A stretch of DNA of 10,176 nt, from positions 1-10,176 of the forward strand of contig RAZP01000075.1 in assembly GCA_004028745.1 (NCBI GenBank), read 5' to 3'. Origin of the DNA: Prosthecochloris sp. (GTDB lineage Bacteria > Bacteroidota > Chlorobiia > Chlorobiales > Chlorobiaceae). Of this stretch, positions 1 to 6,815 are shown one piece after another. Position numbers and translations under genes: made by a program. How positions within the stretch are numbered: the first letter of the stretch is position 1; each line of letters begins with the position of its first letter. The notes under the pieces were generated by a model, which saw only the letters and a list, made by a program, of their open reading frames with translations, ran no database searches and had not been told where the DNA came from.

Positions 1-1
1 C

Positions 2-1234
2 GGGTCGTGGACGCTGGATCGGTTGATCGGCGCATCGGTCACGACGAACCCCCGGGTTCTGGGAAGCCTTGCCAGCTACCGGGCCGCTGAATCGCGGGCA
101 GACGCGGCGCAGGCGGAGTACTTGCCGGTTCCCTATGTGGATATGCGGTACGATGCCCGCGACGGTGATCGTGTTGGTGTCTTCGGGATTCGCCAGCCAC
201 TGTGGAGTGGCGGGAAGCTCTCCGGCGGGTTGCGGACGGCGCGCTCGATCGCCTGGTCGAGCAAGCTGTCGGTACGCGAGACGCAGGTAGCAAACGCCCT
301 TGACGTGGTCAACCGGTACCAGACCATCCTTCGCCATCACGCGCGTATCGGGGCGCATACCAAAGGAGTGTTGTTGTTGGAACACTACGTGTCGATGATG
401 GAGCGCCGGAGGGCTTCGGGGATATCGTCATCGATGGAAGTCTCACTGGTGACGTCGCGTCTGTTGCAGGAGCGTAACGATCTGTCGATGGCCAAGGCTG
501 GTTTGCGCACCGAACTGGACCATCTTTCTCGTCTGGTCGGCCAGCGGCTTTCCGGGAAAGATCTCACTCTTGCCGATGATCAGGGAATGGTACCGCCGCC
601 GGCTCTTGATGCACTCCGTGACCGTGCGGCGCGTTGCAACCCGACGCTGGCGCGTTCATCGGCGTCGATCGACATTGCCCGCCATCAGTACTCGAAGGAG
701 CTCGCCAACCTGTTGCCAACGGTGATGTTGCAGGCCGAGCACCAGAACGATTTGTCGGGCACAGATGCACAGAACGCTGTGTATGTGACGATGGAATACG
801 AGTTTGGCGGCGGTTTGGCGGCTCTTGGCACGCTCCGTTCAGTGCGCTCCGGCGTTGAAGAAGCGCAGGAGAACAAGGAGCGCGTGCGCCGCGATCTTGA
901 AGCGGTGCTCAACGAAGAACACGAGACCTGCCGGGTGGCGCTGGCGCGCTACGCATTGAGTCGAGACGAGACGCGTTATTCGCAAGAGGTGCTTGACTCG
1001 TACACGCGATTGTTTGTCGCCGGCAAAGTCAGCTGGCTCGATCTGCTCAACGCGGCGCGCGAACTGATTCAGAACGAAGTGGCGACCGGCGATCTTCTGG
1101 CATCGTACTGGGGGTCCCTGTACCGGCTACGCCTGTATTCGGCCGATCCGGCACTGCTTGGCGCCGAGATCAGCGATCAGGCGCCGACCCCGGCTGATCC
1201 ACCGGTACCGGATGCCGACACGGAAGACCGCTGA
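2..1234 (+). CDS. TolC-like outer-membrane efflux protein of a type I secretion system (5' end missing)
   Basis: The reading frame is open from the first bases of the window to the TGA at 1232-1234, so the start, the signal peptide and probably some 40-60 residues lie upstream. About 410 residues are visible. The opening segment (WTLDRLIGASVTTNPRV, then alternating Ala/Glu/Arg and AEYLP) matches the first helical repeat of TolC-family proteins, and a second long helical stretch (roughly 830-1080) resembles the second repeat. The C-terminus ends in a Pro/Asp-rich tail. TolC-family trimers form the outer-membrane and periplasmic channel of tripartite exporters. The ABC transporter and HlyD adaptor genes that follow on the same strand place this one in a type I secretion system rather than a drug or metal pump (inference from context). 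The stop is followed by a run of eight T (1242-1249) before the next gene. Family assignment is confident; the substrate is unknown. Confidence 0.85.
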   Translation, partial: GSWTLDRLIGASVTTNPRVLGSLASYRAAESRADAAQAEYLPVPYVDMRYDARDGDRVGVFGIRQPLWSGGKLSGGLRTARSIAWSSKLSVRETQVANALDVVNRYQTILRHHARIGAHTKGVLLLEHYVSMMERRRASGISSSMEVSLVTSRLLQERNDLSMAKAGLRTELDHLSRLVGQRLSGKDLTLADDQGMVPPPALDALRDRAARCNPTLARSSASIDIARHQYSKELANLLPTVMLQAEHQNDLSGTDAQNAVYVTMEYEFGGGLAALGTLRSVRSGVEEAQENKERVRRDLEAVLNEEHETCRVALARYALSRDETRYSQEVLDSYTRLFVAGKVSWLDLLNAARELIQNEVATGDLLASYWGSLYRLRLYSADPALLGAEISDQAPTPADPPVPDADTEDR

Positions 1235-1271
1235 CCGGTTGTTTTTTTTAGTTGTACCAGGTATTTTTGTT

Positions 1272-3416
1272 ATGCCTCACCATGCATCGTTTGCTTCCCT
1301 GATGAATATCGGCTGGCTTGCTGAGCGTTGCTGTGCGCTTGAAGGCCGGACGATGGGTGTGCCGCCGGCGCGGCTGGAGGCGCTGCAGCGTCATCTCGAT
1401 GATCGCGCTTCTGCCAACTCGCCGGTCCCTGTGGGAGAGGCGCTCGACACCCTACTGACCCTGCTGGGTATGGCTGACCGGGAACGCACCGACGAACCGG
1501 TGTCCAACATGCTGCCGATGGTCTGTGCGATGCCGGGTATTGACAGCGGGATCATTTACGGACGGACCGAGCAGGGCGGCTGGATGCTCGAGGCCCCGAA
1601 CGGGGTGCTGGAGGTATCGATGATCCCGCCGGGTTCCCGTTTTGTTTCGTTGCGTTATCAGCATGACAGGGCGTTCATGGTCCCGAGTTTTCTCGATCTT
1701 TTCCGCCAGTCGGTTCGCGACAAGGTTCCGGTGTTTGTCAAAGCCGGGGTTGCATCGGTGCTGATCAATGTGTTCGCGTTGTTTGTCTCATTCTACTCCC
1801 TGCAGGTCTATGACCGGGTGATCCCGACAGGCGGAATGCAGACGTTGACAGTGCTGACGGTCGGGGTGCTGATGATCATGGCGCTGGACCTGACGGTTCG
1901 CCTGTCGCGAAGCTTCATCATGGAGCGTTTTGTTCGCGATATGGACCAAGAGTTGTCGCACCGGATTTTTCACCGGCTATTACAGGTCCGGATGGACCAG
2001 TTTCCCTCAAGCGTGGGTTCGCTGGCGGCCCAGGTTCGGGGGTATGAGGCGATTCGCACGTTTGCTTCGACGGCGACGATGTATACGCTGATCGACCTGC
2101 CGTTCGGCGTGGTGTTCTTACTGGTGATCATGGCGATCGCCGGACCGCTGGTGGCACTGGTGGCGCTGTGTTTTTTCTGTCTGTCGATCCTTGTGGGTCT
2201 GTTGTTTCGCCGGCGGATCGAAGACCATACCAAGGAGAGTGCAGGGATATCGAACCGCAAGCTCGGGGTGCTGGTCGATGCGCTCGATGGGGCCGAAACC
2301 ATCAAGTCGAGCGGTGGCGCCTGGCAGATCATCAGCGCCTGGGACCAACTGAACCGCAAGGTCATCGACGACGAAGCCCTGACCCGGCGGTTCAGTGAAG
2401 CATCAATGCATTTGACGGCGTTCATGCAGCAGATCAGCTATATTCTGTTGGTTGCGACCGGTGCCTGGCTTGCCTCGACATCGAGCCTGACGATAGGAGG
2501 CATTATCGCCTGCGCGATTTTGTCGAGCCGGGTGCTGGCGCCAATCGGGATGCTGCCGGGGCTGATCGTCCAGTGGGGGCATGCTAAAATCGCGTATGAA
2601 AACATTGAACGGTTTTTCACCCTGGAACAGGATAACCACGGCGTTGATCGTCCCCTGACGCCCAACCGCCTCAAGGGAGAATTTGTGCTTGAGGACGTTC
2701 GCTTCGCTTATGGAGAGAACAAGCCGGTGTTGTCGATCAACCGGCTCCGTCTCGCGGCCGGCGAGAAAGTCGCCGTGCTCGGTGTGGTGGGATCGGGCAA
2801 AAGCACTCTGTTAAAGACCCTTGCCGGCCTGTACAAGCCTACATCGGGCACGGTGCTCATTGACGGTCTTGACCTGCACCAGGTGTCGCGTCATGTACTG
2901 ACAACACATGCAGGCTATCTTCCCCAGCAGGTGCATCTCTTTGGGGGCACGCTGCGCGATAACCTCCTGTTCGGGCTGAAACGCCTGCCTGACACGGCCG
3001 TGATGGAGGCCTGTCGGAAGACCGGCCTGAGTGACCTGATCGCGCAGCATCCCAAAGGGCTCGACCTGCTGATCTCTGAGGGCGGGGCGGGTGTCTCGGA
3101 CGGCCAACGGCAGTTGATCGGCGTGACGCGGCTCATACTGGCCCCTCCCCGGATCTGGCTCCTGGATGAGCCGACCTCTTCCATGGATGACCGTTTCGAG
3201 CAGCGTGTCATGAACGCACTTGCCGAACAGATCGGTGCGGAAGACACCCTGGTGCTCGTAACGCATAAACCGGCCCTGCTGTGCCTGGTTGACCGGATTG
3301 TGGTGCTGATTCCCGGTGGTGTCGCGCTTGACGGAGCGCGTGACCAGGTGCTCAACAGTCTGCGCAACCCCGGAGCTGCACAACCGCGCCCGTCCGCCCC
3401 AACAAAATCATCATGA
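1272..3416 (+). CDS. LapB-like type I secretion ABC transporter (permease/ATPase with degenerate C39-like domain)
   Basis: A fused exporter of 714 residues from the chosen ATG. Residues 1-135 form a peptidase-C39-like domain in which I see no recognisable catalytic Cys motif. Residues about 155-430 carry six membrane segments (around 157-178, 191-210, 275-293, 296-317, 387-405, 408-430). Residues 467-700 are the ATPase: A-loop Tyr480, Walker A GVVGSGKST at 504-512, Q-loop Gln552, signature VSDGQ at 608-612 instead of LSGGQ, Walker B ending in Asp632 and Glu633, and H-loop His665. The protein would hydrolyse ATP in the inner membrane to export an unfolded protein with a C-terminal signal. The frame extends upstream to an ATG at 1158 inside the TolC gene. 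I prefer 1272 because it has AGG ten bases upstream, avoids a 77-bp overlap and gives the usual family length; ATG 1302 is the alternative. It overlaps the next gene by 4 nt. Confidence 0.9.
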   Translation: MPHHASFASLMNIGWLAERCCALEGRTMGVPPARLEALQRHLDDRASANSPVPVGEALDTLLTLLGMADRERTDEPVSNMLPMVCAMPGIDSGIIYGRTEQGGWMLEAPNGVLEVSMIPPGSRFVSLRYQHDRAFMVPSFLDLFRQSVRDKVPVFVKAGVASVLINVFALFVSFYSLQVYDRVIPTGGMQTLTVLTVGVLMIMALDLTVRLSRSFIMERFVRDMDQELSHRIFHRLLQVRMDQFPSSVGSLAAQVRGYEAIRTFASTATMYTLIDLPFGVVFLLVIMAIAGPLVALVALCFFCLSILVGLLFRRRIEDHTKESAGISNRKLGVLVDALDGAETIKSSGGAWQIISAWDQLNRKVIDDEALTRRFSEASMHLTAFMQQISYILLVATGAWLASTSSLTIGGIIACAILSSRVLAPIGMLPGLIVQWGHAKIAYENIERFFTLEQDNHGVDRPLTPNRLKGEFVLEDVRFAYGENKPVLSINRLRLAAGEKVAVLGVVGSGKSTLLKTLAGLYKPTSGTVLIDGLDLHQVSRHVLTTHAGYLPQQVHLFGGTLRDNLLFGLKRLPDTAVMEACRKTGLSDLIAQHPKGLDLLISEGGAGVSDGQRQLIGVTRLILAPPRIWLLDEPTSSMDDRFEQRVMNALAEQIGAEDTLVLVTHKPALLCLVDRIVVLIPGGVALDGARDQVLNSLRNPGAAQPRPSAPTKSS

Positions 3417-4585
3417 ACCGACAGGAACTCCTTGACCGCCTGAATCGGCTGGATTGGGCCAGTAAACTGGTGGTGATTGCCGCCGTGATTACCGTGGTGT
3501 TTTTTCTCTGGGCCTCCATCGCCCGAATGGAAGAGGTGACCCATGCCCGGGGCATGGTCATTGCCAAAACACGAAACCAAGTGATCCAGTCGGCCATTGA
3601 CGGGATCATTCAGGAGGTGATTGTCGAGGAAGGTCAGTCGGTCAAAAAAGGCCAGGTGCTCGCTCATATGGAGCGAACACAGGCCGAGGCGGCGCAGAAT
3701 GACAGTCTTGGCAAGGTCGCTGCGCTTGAAGCTGCCCTGGCACGACTCCGGGCCGAAGTGTTCGGCATCCCCCTGAAGTTTCCACCCGTGCTGGACGACT
3801 ACCCGGAATTTGTCACCAACCAGGAACAGCTCTACCTTCGACGCAAAGAGGCGCTGGAAACCGATCTGCAGACCTTGCGTGAACTGCTGGTTCTGGCAAA
3901 AAAAGAACTCGCCATGACCAGGCCGCTGCTGGAGAGCGGCGATGTCGGGCGCATAGAGGTTTTGCGTCTCGAGCGTCAGGTGGTCGAGATCGCCGGACAG
4001 CTTCAAAAACGGCAAAACCAGTTTTTCGAGGACGCCCAGAAAGAGATGACCAAAACCGAGGAAGACCTGCGAGCCCAGCAACAGGTTCTTGCGGAACGAT
4101 CCTTTACGGTGGAGAAACTCGATATCCGGTCACCGGTCGACGGGATGGTCAAGAAAATCAACCTCACCACACAGGGGGCGCGGGTGCGGCCGGGTGAAGT
4201 TGTCATGGAGATCCTGCCCACAACAAGCCGGCTCATCGTCGAAGGAAAACTCCGGCCTGCCGATATCGGATTTGTGCACGTCGGCATGCCCGCAAGCGTC
4301 AAGCTCGATGCTTATGACTACTCCATCTATGGCATGCTGAAAGGATCGGTAGTCTATATCAGCCCGGATGCCATTACCGAGATGGCTCCGCAGGGAGAAC
4401 TCCTCTATTACCGGGTACAGATCGGTCTCGATGAGGATAAGGCGTTACTTCGTCGTGGCAAAGAGATCGAGATCCTGCCTGGTATGACGGCCAATATCGA
4501 TATTCGTACCGGTGAAAAAACCGTGCTGAGCTATCTGACCAAGCCGATCATCAAGGTCTTTCATGAGTCCATGAGCGAACGGTGA
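3413..4585 (+). CDS. HlyD/LapC-like type I secretion membrane-fusion protein
   Basis: A 390-residue periplasmic adaptor that would link the ABC transporter to the TolC channel. It has a short cytoplasmic N-terminus, one membrane anchor at about residues 19-37, a first lipoyl half-motif at 57-87 (IDGIIQEVIVEEGQSVKKGQ), a long charged alpha-helical hairpin at about 90-225, the second lipoyl half from 237 to 269 (DIRSPVDG at its start), a beta-barrel region near 270-350 and the characteristic end of secretion-type HlyD proteins, GMTANIDIRTGEK followed by YLTKPI. Its length is typical of the type I secretion branch. The start codon overlaps the ABC gene stop in an ATGA arrangement (3413-3416) with no obvious Shine-Dalgarno sequence, so translational coupling is likely. 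It closes the three-gene secretion cassette. No protease or retention gene of the LapG/LapD kind is visible. Confidence 0.92.
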   Translation: MNRQELLDRLNRLDWASKLVVIAAVITVVFFLWASIARMEEVTHARGMVIAKTRNQVIQSAIDGIIQEVIVEEGQSVKKGQVLAHMERTQAEAAQNDSLGKVAALEAALARLRAEVFGIPLKFPPVLDDYPEFVTNQEQLYLRRKEALETDLQTLRELLVLAKKELAMTRPLLESGDVGRIEVLRLERQVVEIAGQLQKRQNQFFEDAQKEMTKTEEDLRAQQQVLAERSFTVEKLDIRSPVDGMVKKINLTTQGARVRPGEVVMEILPTTSRLIVEGKLRPADIGFVHVGMPASVKLDAYDYSIYGMLKGSVVYISPDAITEMAPQGELLYYRVQIGLDEDKALLRRGKEIEILPGMTANIDIRTGEKTVLSYLTKPIIKVFHESMSER

Positions 4586-4706
4586 TAGAACAGAAATAGC
4601 AAATAGGGGACGTTGTTCAATAGGTAAAAAGATTGCAAGACTTTATTATAAAAAAAGATATACCTGCACAATATATTTTCATTGTAGAGGTCGGAGGGTC
4701 GGCCCC

Positions 4707-4734
4707 TGCAACCGGCCTGCCGGAGCAGGTTGCA
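4707..4734. repeat. GC-rich nested dyad (possible hairpin)
   Basis: TGCAACC (4707-4713) is the exact reverse complement of GGTTGCA (4728-4734). Inside it, CCGGC (4712-4716) and GCCGG (4719-4723) form a second perfect inverted repeat around CT. The two stems share two bases, so they are partly alternative pairings. It stands out against AT-rich flanks. No T-run follows directly, so it is not a typical terminator. It could be a protein-binding dyad, a transcript-stabilising hairpin downstream of the HlyD gene, or part of a remnant repeat. Confidence 0.4.
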
Positions 4735-4816
4735 AAGCACGTCCATTTTTTACCAATCAGGTTCTGTTATGTCGTCGCCCGGTTTTTTTCCGGCGCGTTG
4801 TCTTTTTTCTTCCTTT

Positions 4817-4929
4817 GGGTACCTCTATTAATTTGCTGCGCACCATGATTACGTCGTTGATCGGATAGGAGAGAGTGCGCTCCGTTCGCCTCGTACTCAT
4901 GCCGCTCGCGACAATTTATAGAGGTGCCC
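4817..4929. repeat. 113-bp element with terminal inverted repeats and CTTT flanks (MITE-like or structured RNA)
   Basis: The left end GGGTACCTCTAT (4817-4828) pairs with the right end ATAGAGGTGCCC (4918-4929). Eleven of twelve positions are Watson-Crick and the twelfth is T opposite G, which still pairs in RNA. After one mismatch a further four pairs follow (4830-4833 with 4913-4916). A second, inner inverted repeat is GCGCAC (4838-4843) with GTGCGC (4875-4880). CTTT occurs immediately outside both ends (4813-4816 and 4930-4933), as a 4-bp target duplication would. The element has no coding capacity. It could be a non-autonomous miniature transposable element, or a folded RNA whose wobble pair preserves the stem. 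No family was recognised. Confidence 0.5.
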
Positions 4930-5041
4930 CTTTGGTGAATTATTCAGGTTGTGTGTGTTCAAAAAACGACAAGATGATGTATCGAATAACATAAATCAGT
5001 AGTTAAAAGTAATGTAAAGTGTTGCTTTTTTCGATTGATTC

Positions 5042-5791
5042 ATGAACTTATCCCAATACATAGAGGGTTTGCAAACAAAAGGCTCGTACTGTTTCAGTAG
5101 GGCAGACGCTGTTGCAGCTCTTGAGTCAAGCACGGTGGCTGCCAGAGCAGCCTTGCGCCGTTTGAGGCACCATGGTGCGATTGCCATGCCGTACCGTGGG
5201 TTTTATGTTATTGTTCCGCATGAATACCGGCAGATGGGATGCCTGCCGGCAAACCAGTTTATCCCATCATTGATGGAGTATTTGAAAGAACCCTATTATG
5301 CAGGGATTCTCTCCGCGGCTGAGTGTTACGGCGCAGCCCATCAACGACCGCAGGCTTTTCAGGTAATTGTAGAACATTCTCGTCCAGGAATCATCTGTGG
5401 CGCAGTCAAGGTTGATTTCATCAAGCGGAACAATACCAGCCTTATGCCGACCCGTGACTTCAAAACACCACGCGGGTATCTGAAGGTAGCTACCCCCGAG
5501 GTGACCGCATTTGATGTAATTGGGTACCCCCGTCATACCGGAGGGCTGGACAATACTGTAACCGTATTGGCTGAGTTGGCGGAATCCCTCGATGCTGTAA
5601 GGTTAGCTGATATAGCCGGGTTATCACCCATCATTTGGTCTCAGCGTTTGGGGTACTTGCTGGAATTGATCGGTGAGGCAGGACTGGCAGAGAGGTTGGC
5701 CGCATATGTTGCAGAGCGAAAACCAGTTCCCGCTCCTCTTTCACCATCACAGCCACATCATGGTGTCCCGATGGAGACTACTGCCAAATGA
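5042..5791 (+). CDS. abiEi: AbiEi-type antitoxin of a type IV toxin-antitoxin system
   Basis: A 249-residue protein. The N-terminal 55 residues look like a winged helix-turn-helix: a short opening helix, then SRADAVAAL, SSTVAARAALRRLRHHGAI and a strand ending RGFYVIV. The rest matches the AbiEi C-terminal domain, with the recognisable stretches ILSAAECYGAAHQRPQAFQV, TPEVTAFDVI and GGLDNTVTVLAELAESLD. Proteins of this family repress their own operon through the winged helix and counteract the AbiEii nucleotidyltransferase without binding it (family knowledge). The usual toxin partner follows 18 bp downstream on the same strand but is broken. The frame is intact from ATG 5042 to the TGA at 5789-5791. 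I see no good Shine-Dalgarno sequence at the start. A short disordered Pro/Ser/His-rich tail ends the protein. With its toxin apparently dead, it may persist as an orphan regulator. Confidence 0.85.
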   Translation: MNLSQYIEGLQTKGSYCFSRADAVAALESSTVAARAALRRLRHHGAIAMPYRGFYVIVPHEYRQMGCLPANQFIPSLMEYLKEPYYAGILSAAECYGAAHQRPQAFQVIVEHSRPGIICGAVKVDFIKRNNTSLMPTRDFKTPRGYLKVATPEVTAFDVIGYPRHTGGLDNTVTVLAELAESLDAVRLADIAGLSPIIWSQRLGYLLELIGEAGLAERLAAYVAERKPVPAPLSPSQPHHGVPMETTAK

Positions 5792-5809
5792 AACGGTTAC
5801 TCCTGAGCT

Positions 5810-6644
5810 GTGATTCCTCTTGATTACATCACGGAATGGCGTGCCAATGCACCATGGCAGCAGCTTTCCCAGGTTGAACAGGACCTGATAATCTGTCGCG
5901 CGCTGGTTGAACTCTACAGCCATCCGGTTATAGCTGAAAATCTGGTATTTCGTGGAGGTACGGCCTTGTTCAGGCTCCATCTTTCCCTGGTGCGTTATTC
6001 AGAAAGATATCGACTTGGTGCAAGAAGAGTCTGGCCCGATCGGCCCGGTAATGGATGCCACCCAGGAACAACTCAATCCTTGGCTTGGAGAACCGAGGCG
6101 TAAGCAATCGGAAGGACGGGTGACACTGATCTGGCGGTTCGAATCAGAGGAAGGATTGCCATTGAAGCTGAAAGTGGAAATCAATTCAAGAGAGCATTTT
6201 ACGGTCTTGGGATATCAGCAGATTCCATTCACGATGACATCACGATGGTTTACCGGAAGTGCATCCATCACCAGTTATAACAGGGGCGAACTGTTCGGAA
6301 CAAAGCTGCGAGCACTCTATCAGCGCAAGAAAGGCAGAGATCTGTTTGATCTATGGTATGCATCGTAGACGATTCCCGTCAATCCTGAAACTGTTGTATC
6401 CTGTTTTCTTCGGTACATGGAACACGAAAAGCACTCTGTTAGCTGTGCAGAATGCGAGATGAACCTGTGTGAGAAGCTCGAAGATCCCCGTTTTTTGGGT
6501 GACATGGAGCCGCTTTTGACGAGCTCGACGTCATGGAACCCGAAGGCGGCTGGCATTTATATCCTTGAAGTCCTTGCTCCGCTGATGCCAGGGGAGGCAT
6601 GGCAAAAGACAGAGGAAAAATTGAAGGTACTCAAAGAGTTGTGA
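5810..6644 (+). pseudogene. abiEii: AbiEii nucleotidyltransferase toxin, disrupted by a frameshift and an in-frame TAG
   Basis: Starts at GTG 5810 (MIPLDYITEW, a typical AbiEii opening); a TGA in the same frame at 5804-5806 rules out an earlier start. The N-terminal part reads normally to the nucleotidyltransferase motif FRGGTAL and VRYSE, where one extra A (within 6003-6005) shifts the frame. In the +1 frame the protein continues DIDLV, GEPRRKQ, LKVEINSREHF, GTKLRALYQRKKGRDLFDLW, that is, all later conserved motifs. That frame then meets TAG at 6366-6368 and resumes TIPVNPETVVSCFLRYMEHE to a TGA at 6642-6644. Removing one base gives 278 codons including both stops, close to the family length, so there are just these two lesions. 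As read, the shifted N-terminal product stops at 6103 and has no catalytic D-x-D. AbiEii enzymes transfer nucleotides to RNA targets and stop growth. Sequencing error or frameshifting cannot be excluded. Confidence 0.85.
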
Positions 6645-6815
6645 GCGCGTTGCAGGAGTTGTTTTTGTTGATTGTTATTAATAGTTTTTGATAAAATTTT
6701 TGTTATGCGACTGTTACACGAAAAAATTGGATAACATTATAATTCATTATTTTATTGTTGTTTAGCTTCATGTGTTCTGATATACATGGTAGAGGTAGCA
6801 GTTGCTATATTTGGT

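Larger units (their letters stand above)
4586..5041. other. 456-bp intergenic region with repeats, no convincing gene
   Basis: This stretch separates the secretion cassette from the AbiE locus. The first 100 bp are AT-rich. A GC-rich dyad lies at 4707-4734 and a 113-bp inverted-repeat element at 4817-4929. An imperfect hairpin (CCGG at 4779-4782 and 4790-4793 around a seven-T loop, extended outward by bulged pairs), followed shortly by the T-rich run 4801-4809, might end transcription of the secretion cassette, but this is weak. The promoter of the AbiE locus should lie in the AT-rich part after 4935. A 6-bp inverted repeat (ATCGAA at 4981-4986, TTCGAT at 5030-5035) just before the antitoxin start could be part of an operator, but it is too short to be sure. 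A 71-codon frame at 4633-4848 has no family resemblance and is not called. Confidence 0.6.

Noticed and set aside
1202..1249. Possible terminator: short CCGGT/ACCGG pairing followed by eight T
   Set aside because: The stem is only 5 bp with a long loop and lies between two genes of one functional unit. At most it could attenuate transcription, and the evidence is too weak to annotate.
1158..1271. Earlier ATG for the ABC transporter inside the TolC gene
   Set aside because: It would add 38 residues translated from the out-of-frame end of the TolC gene, with Arg-rich sequence unlike the family. ATG 1272 has a plausible ribosome-binding AGG and gives the normal length.
2915..4081. Long antisense open frame (388 codons) on the - strand
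   Set aside because: It lies opposite the ABC and HlyD genes, which have unmistakable motifs. Its own translation shows only low-complexity, His/Arg/Ser-rich or mirrored sequence.
4633..4848. 71-codon frame in the intergenic gap
   Set aside because: No family resemblance and no ribosome-binding site, and it runs through both inverted-repeat structures.
6796..6807. Small palindrome TAGCAGTTGCTA after rimO
   Set aside because: A 5-bp stem with no T-run on either strand. It is insufficient as a terminator for the convergent genes.
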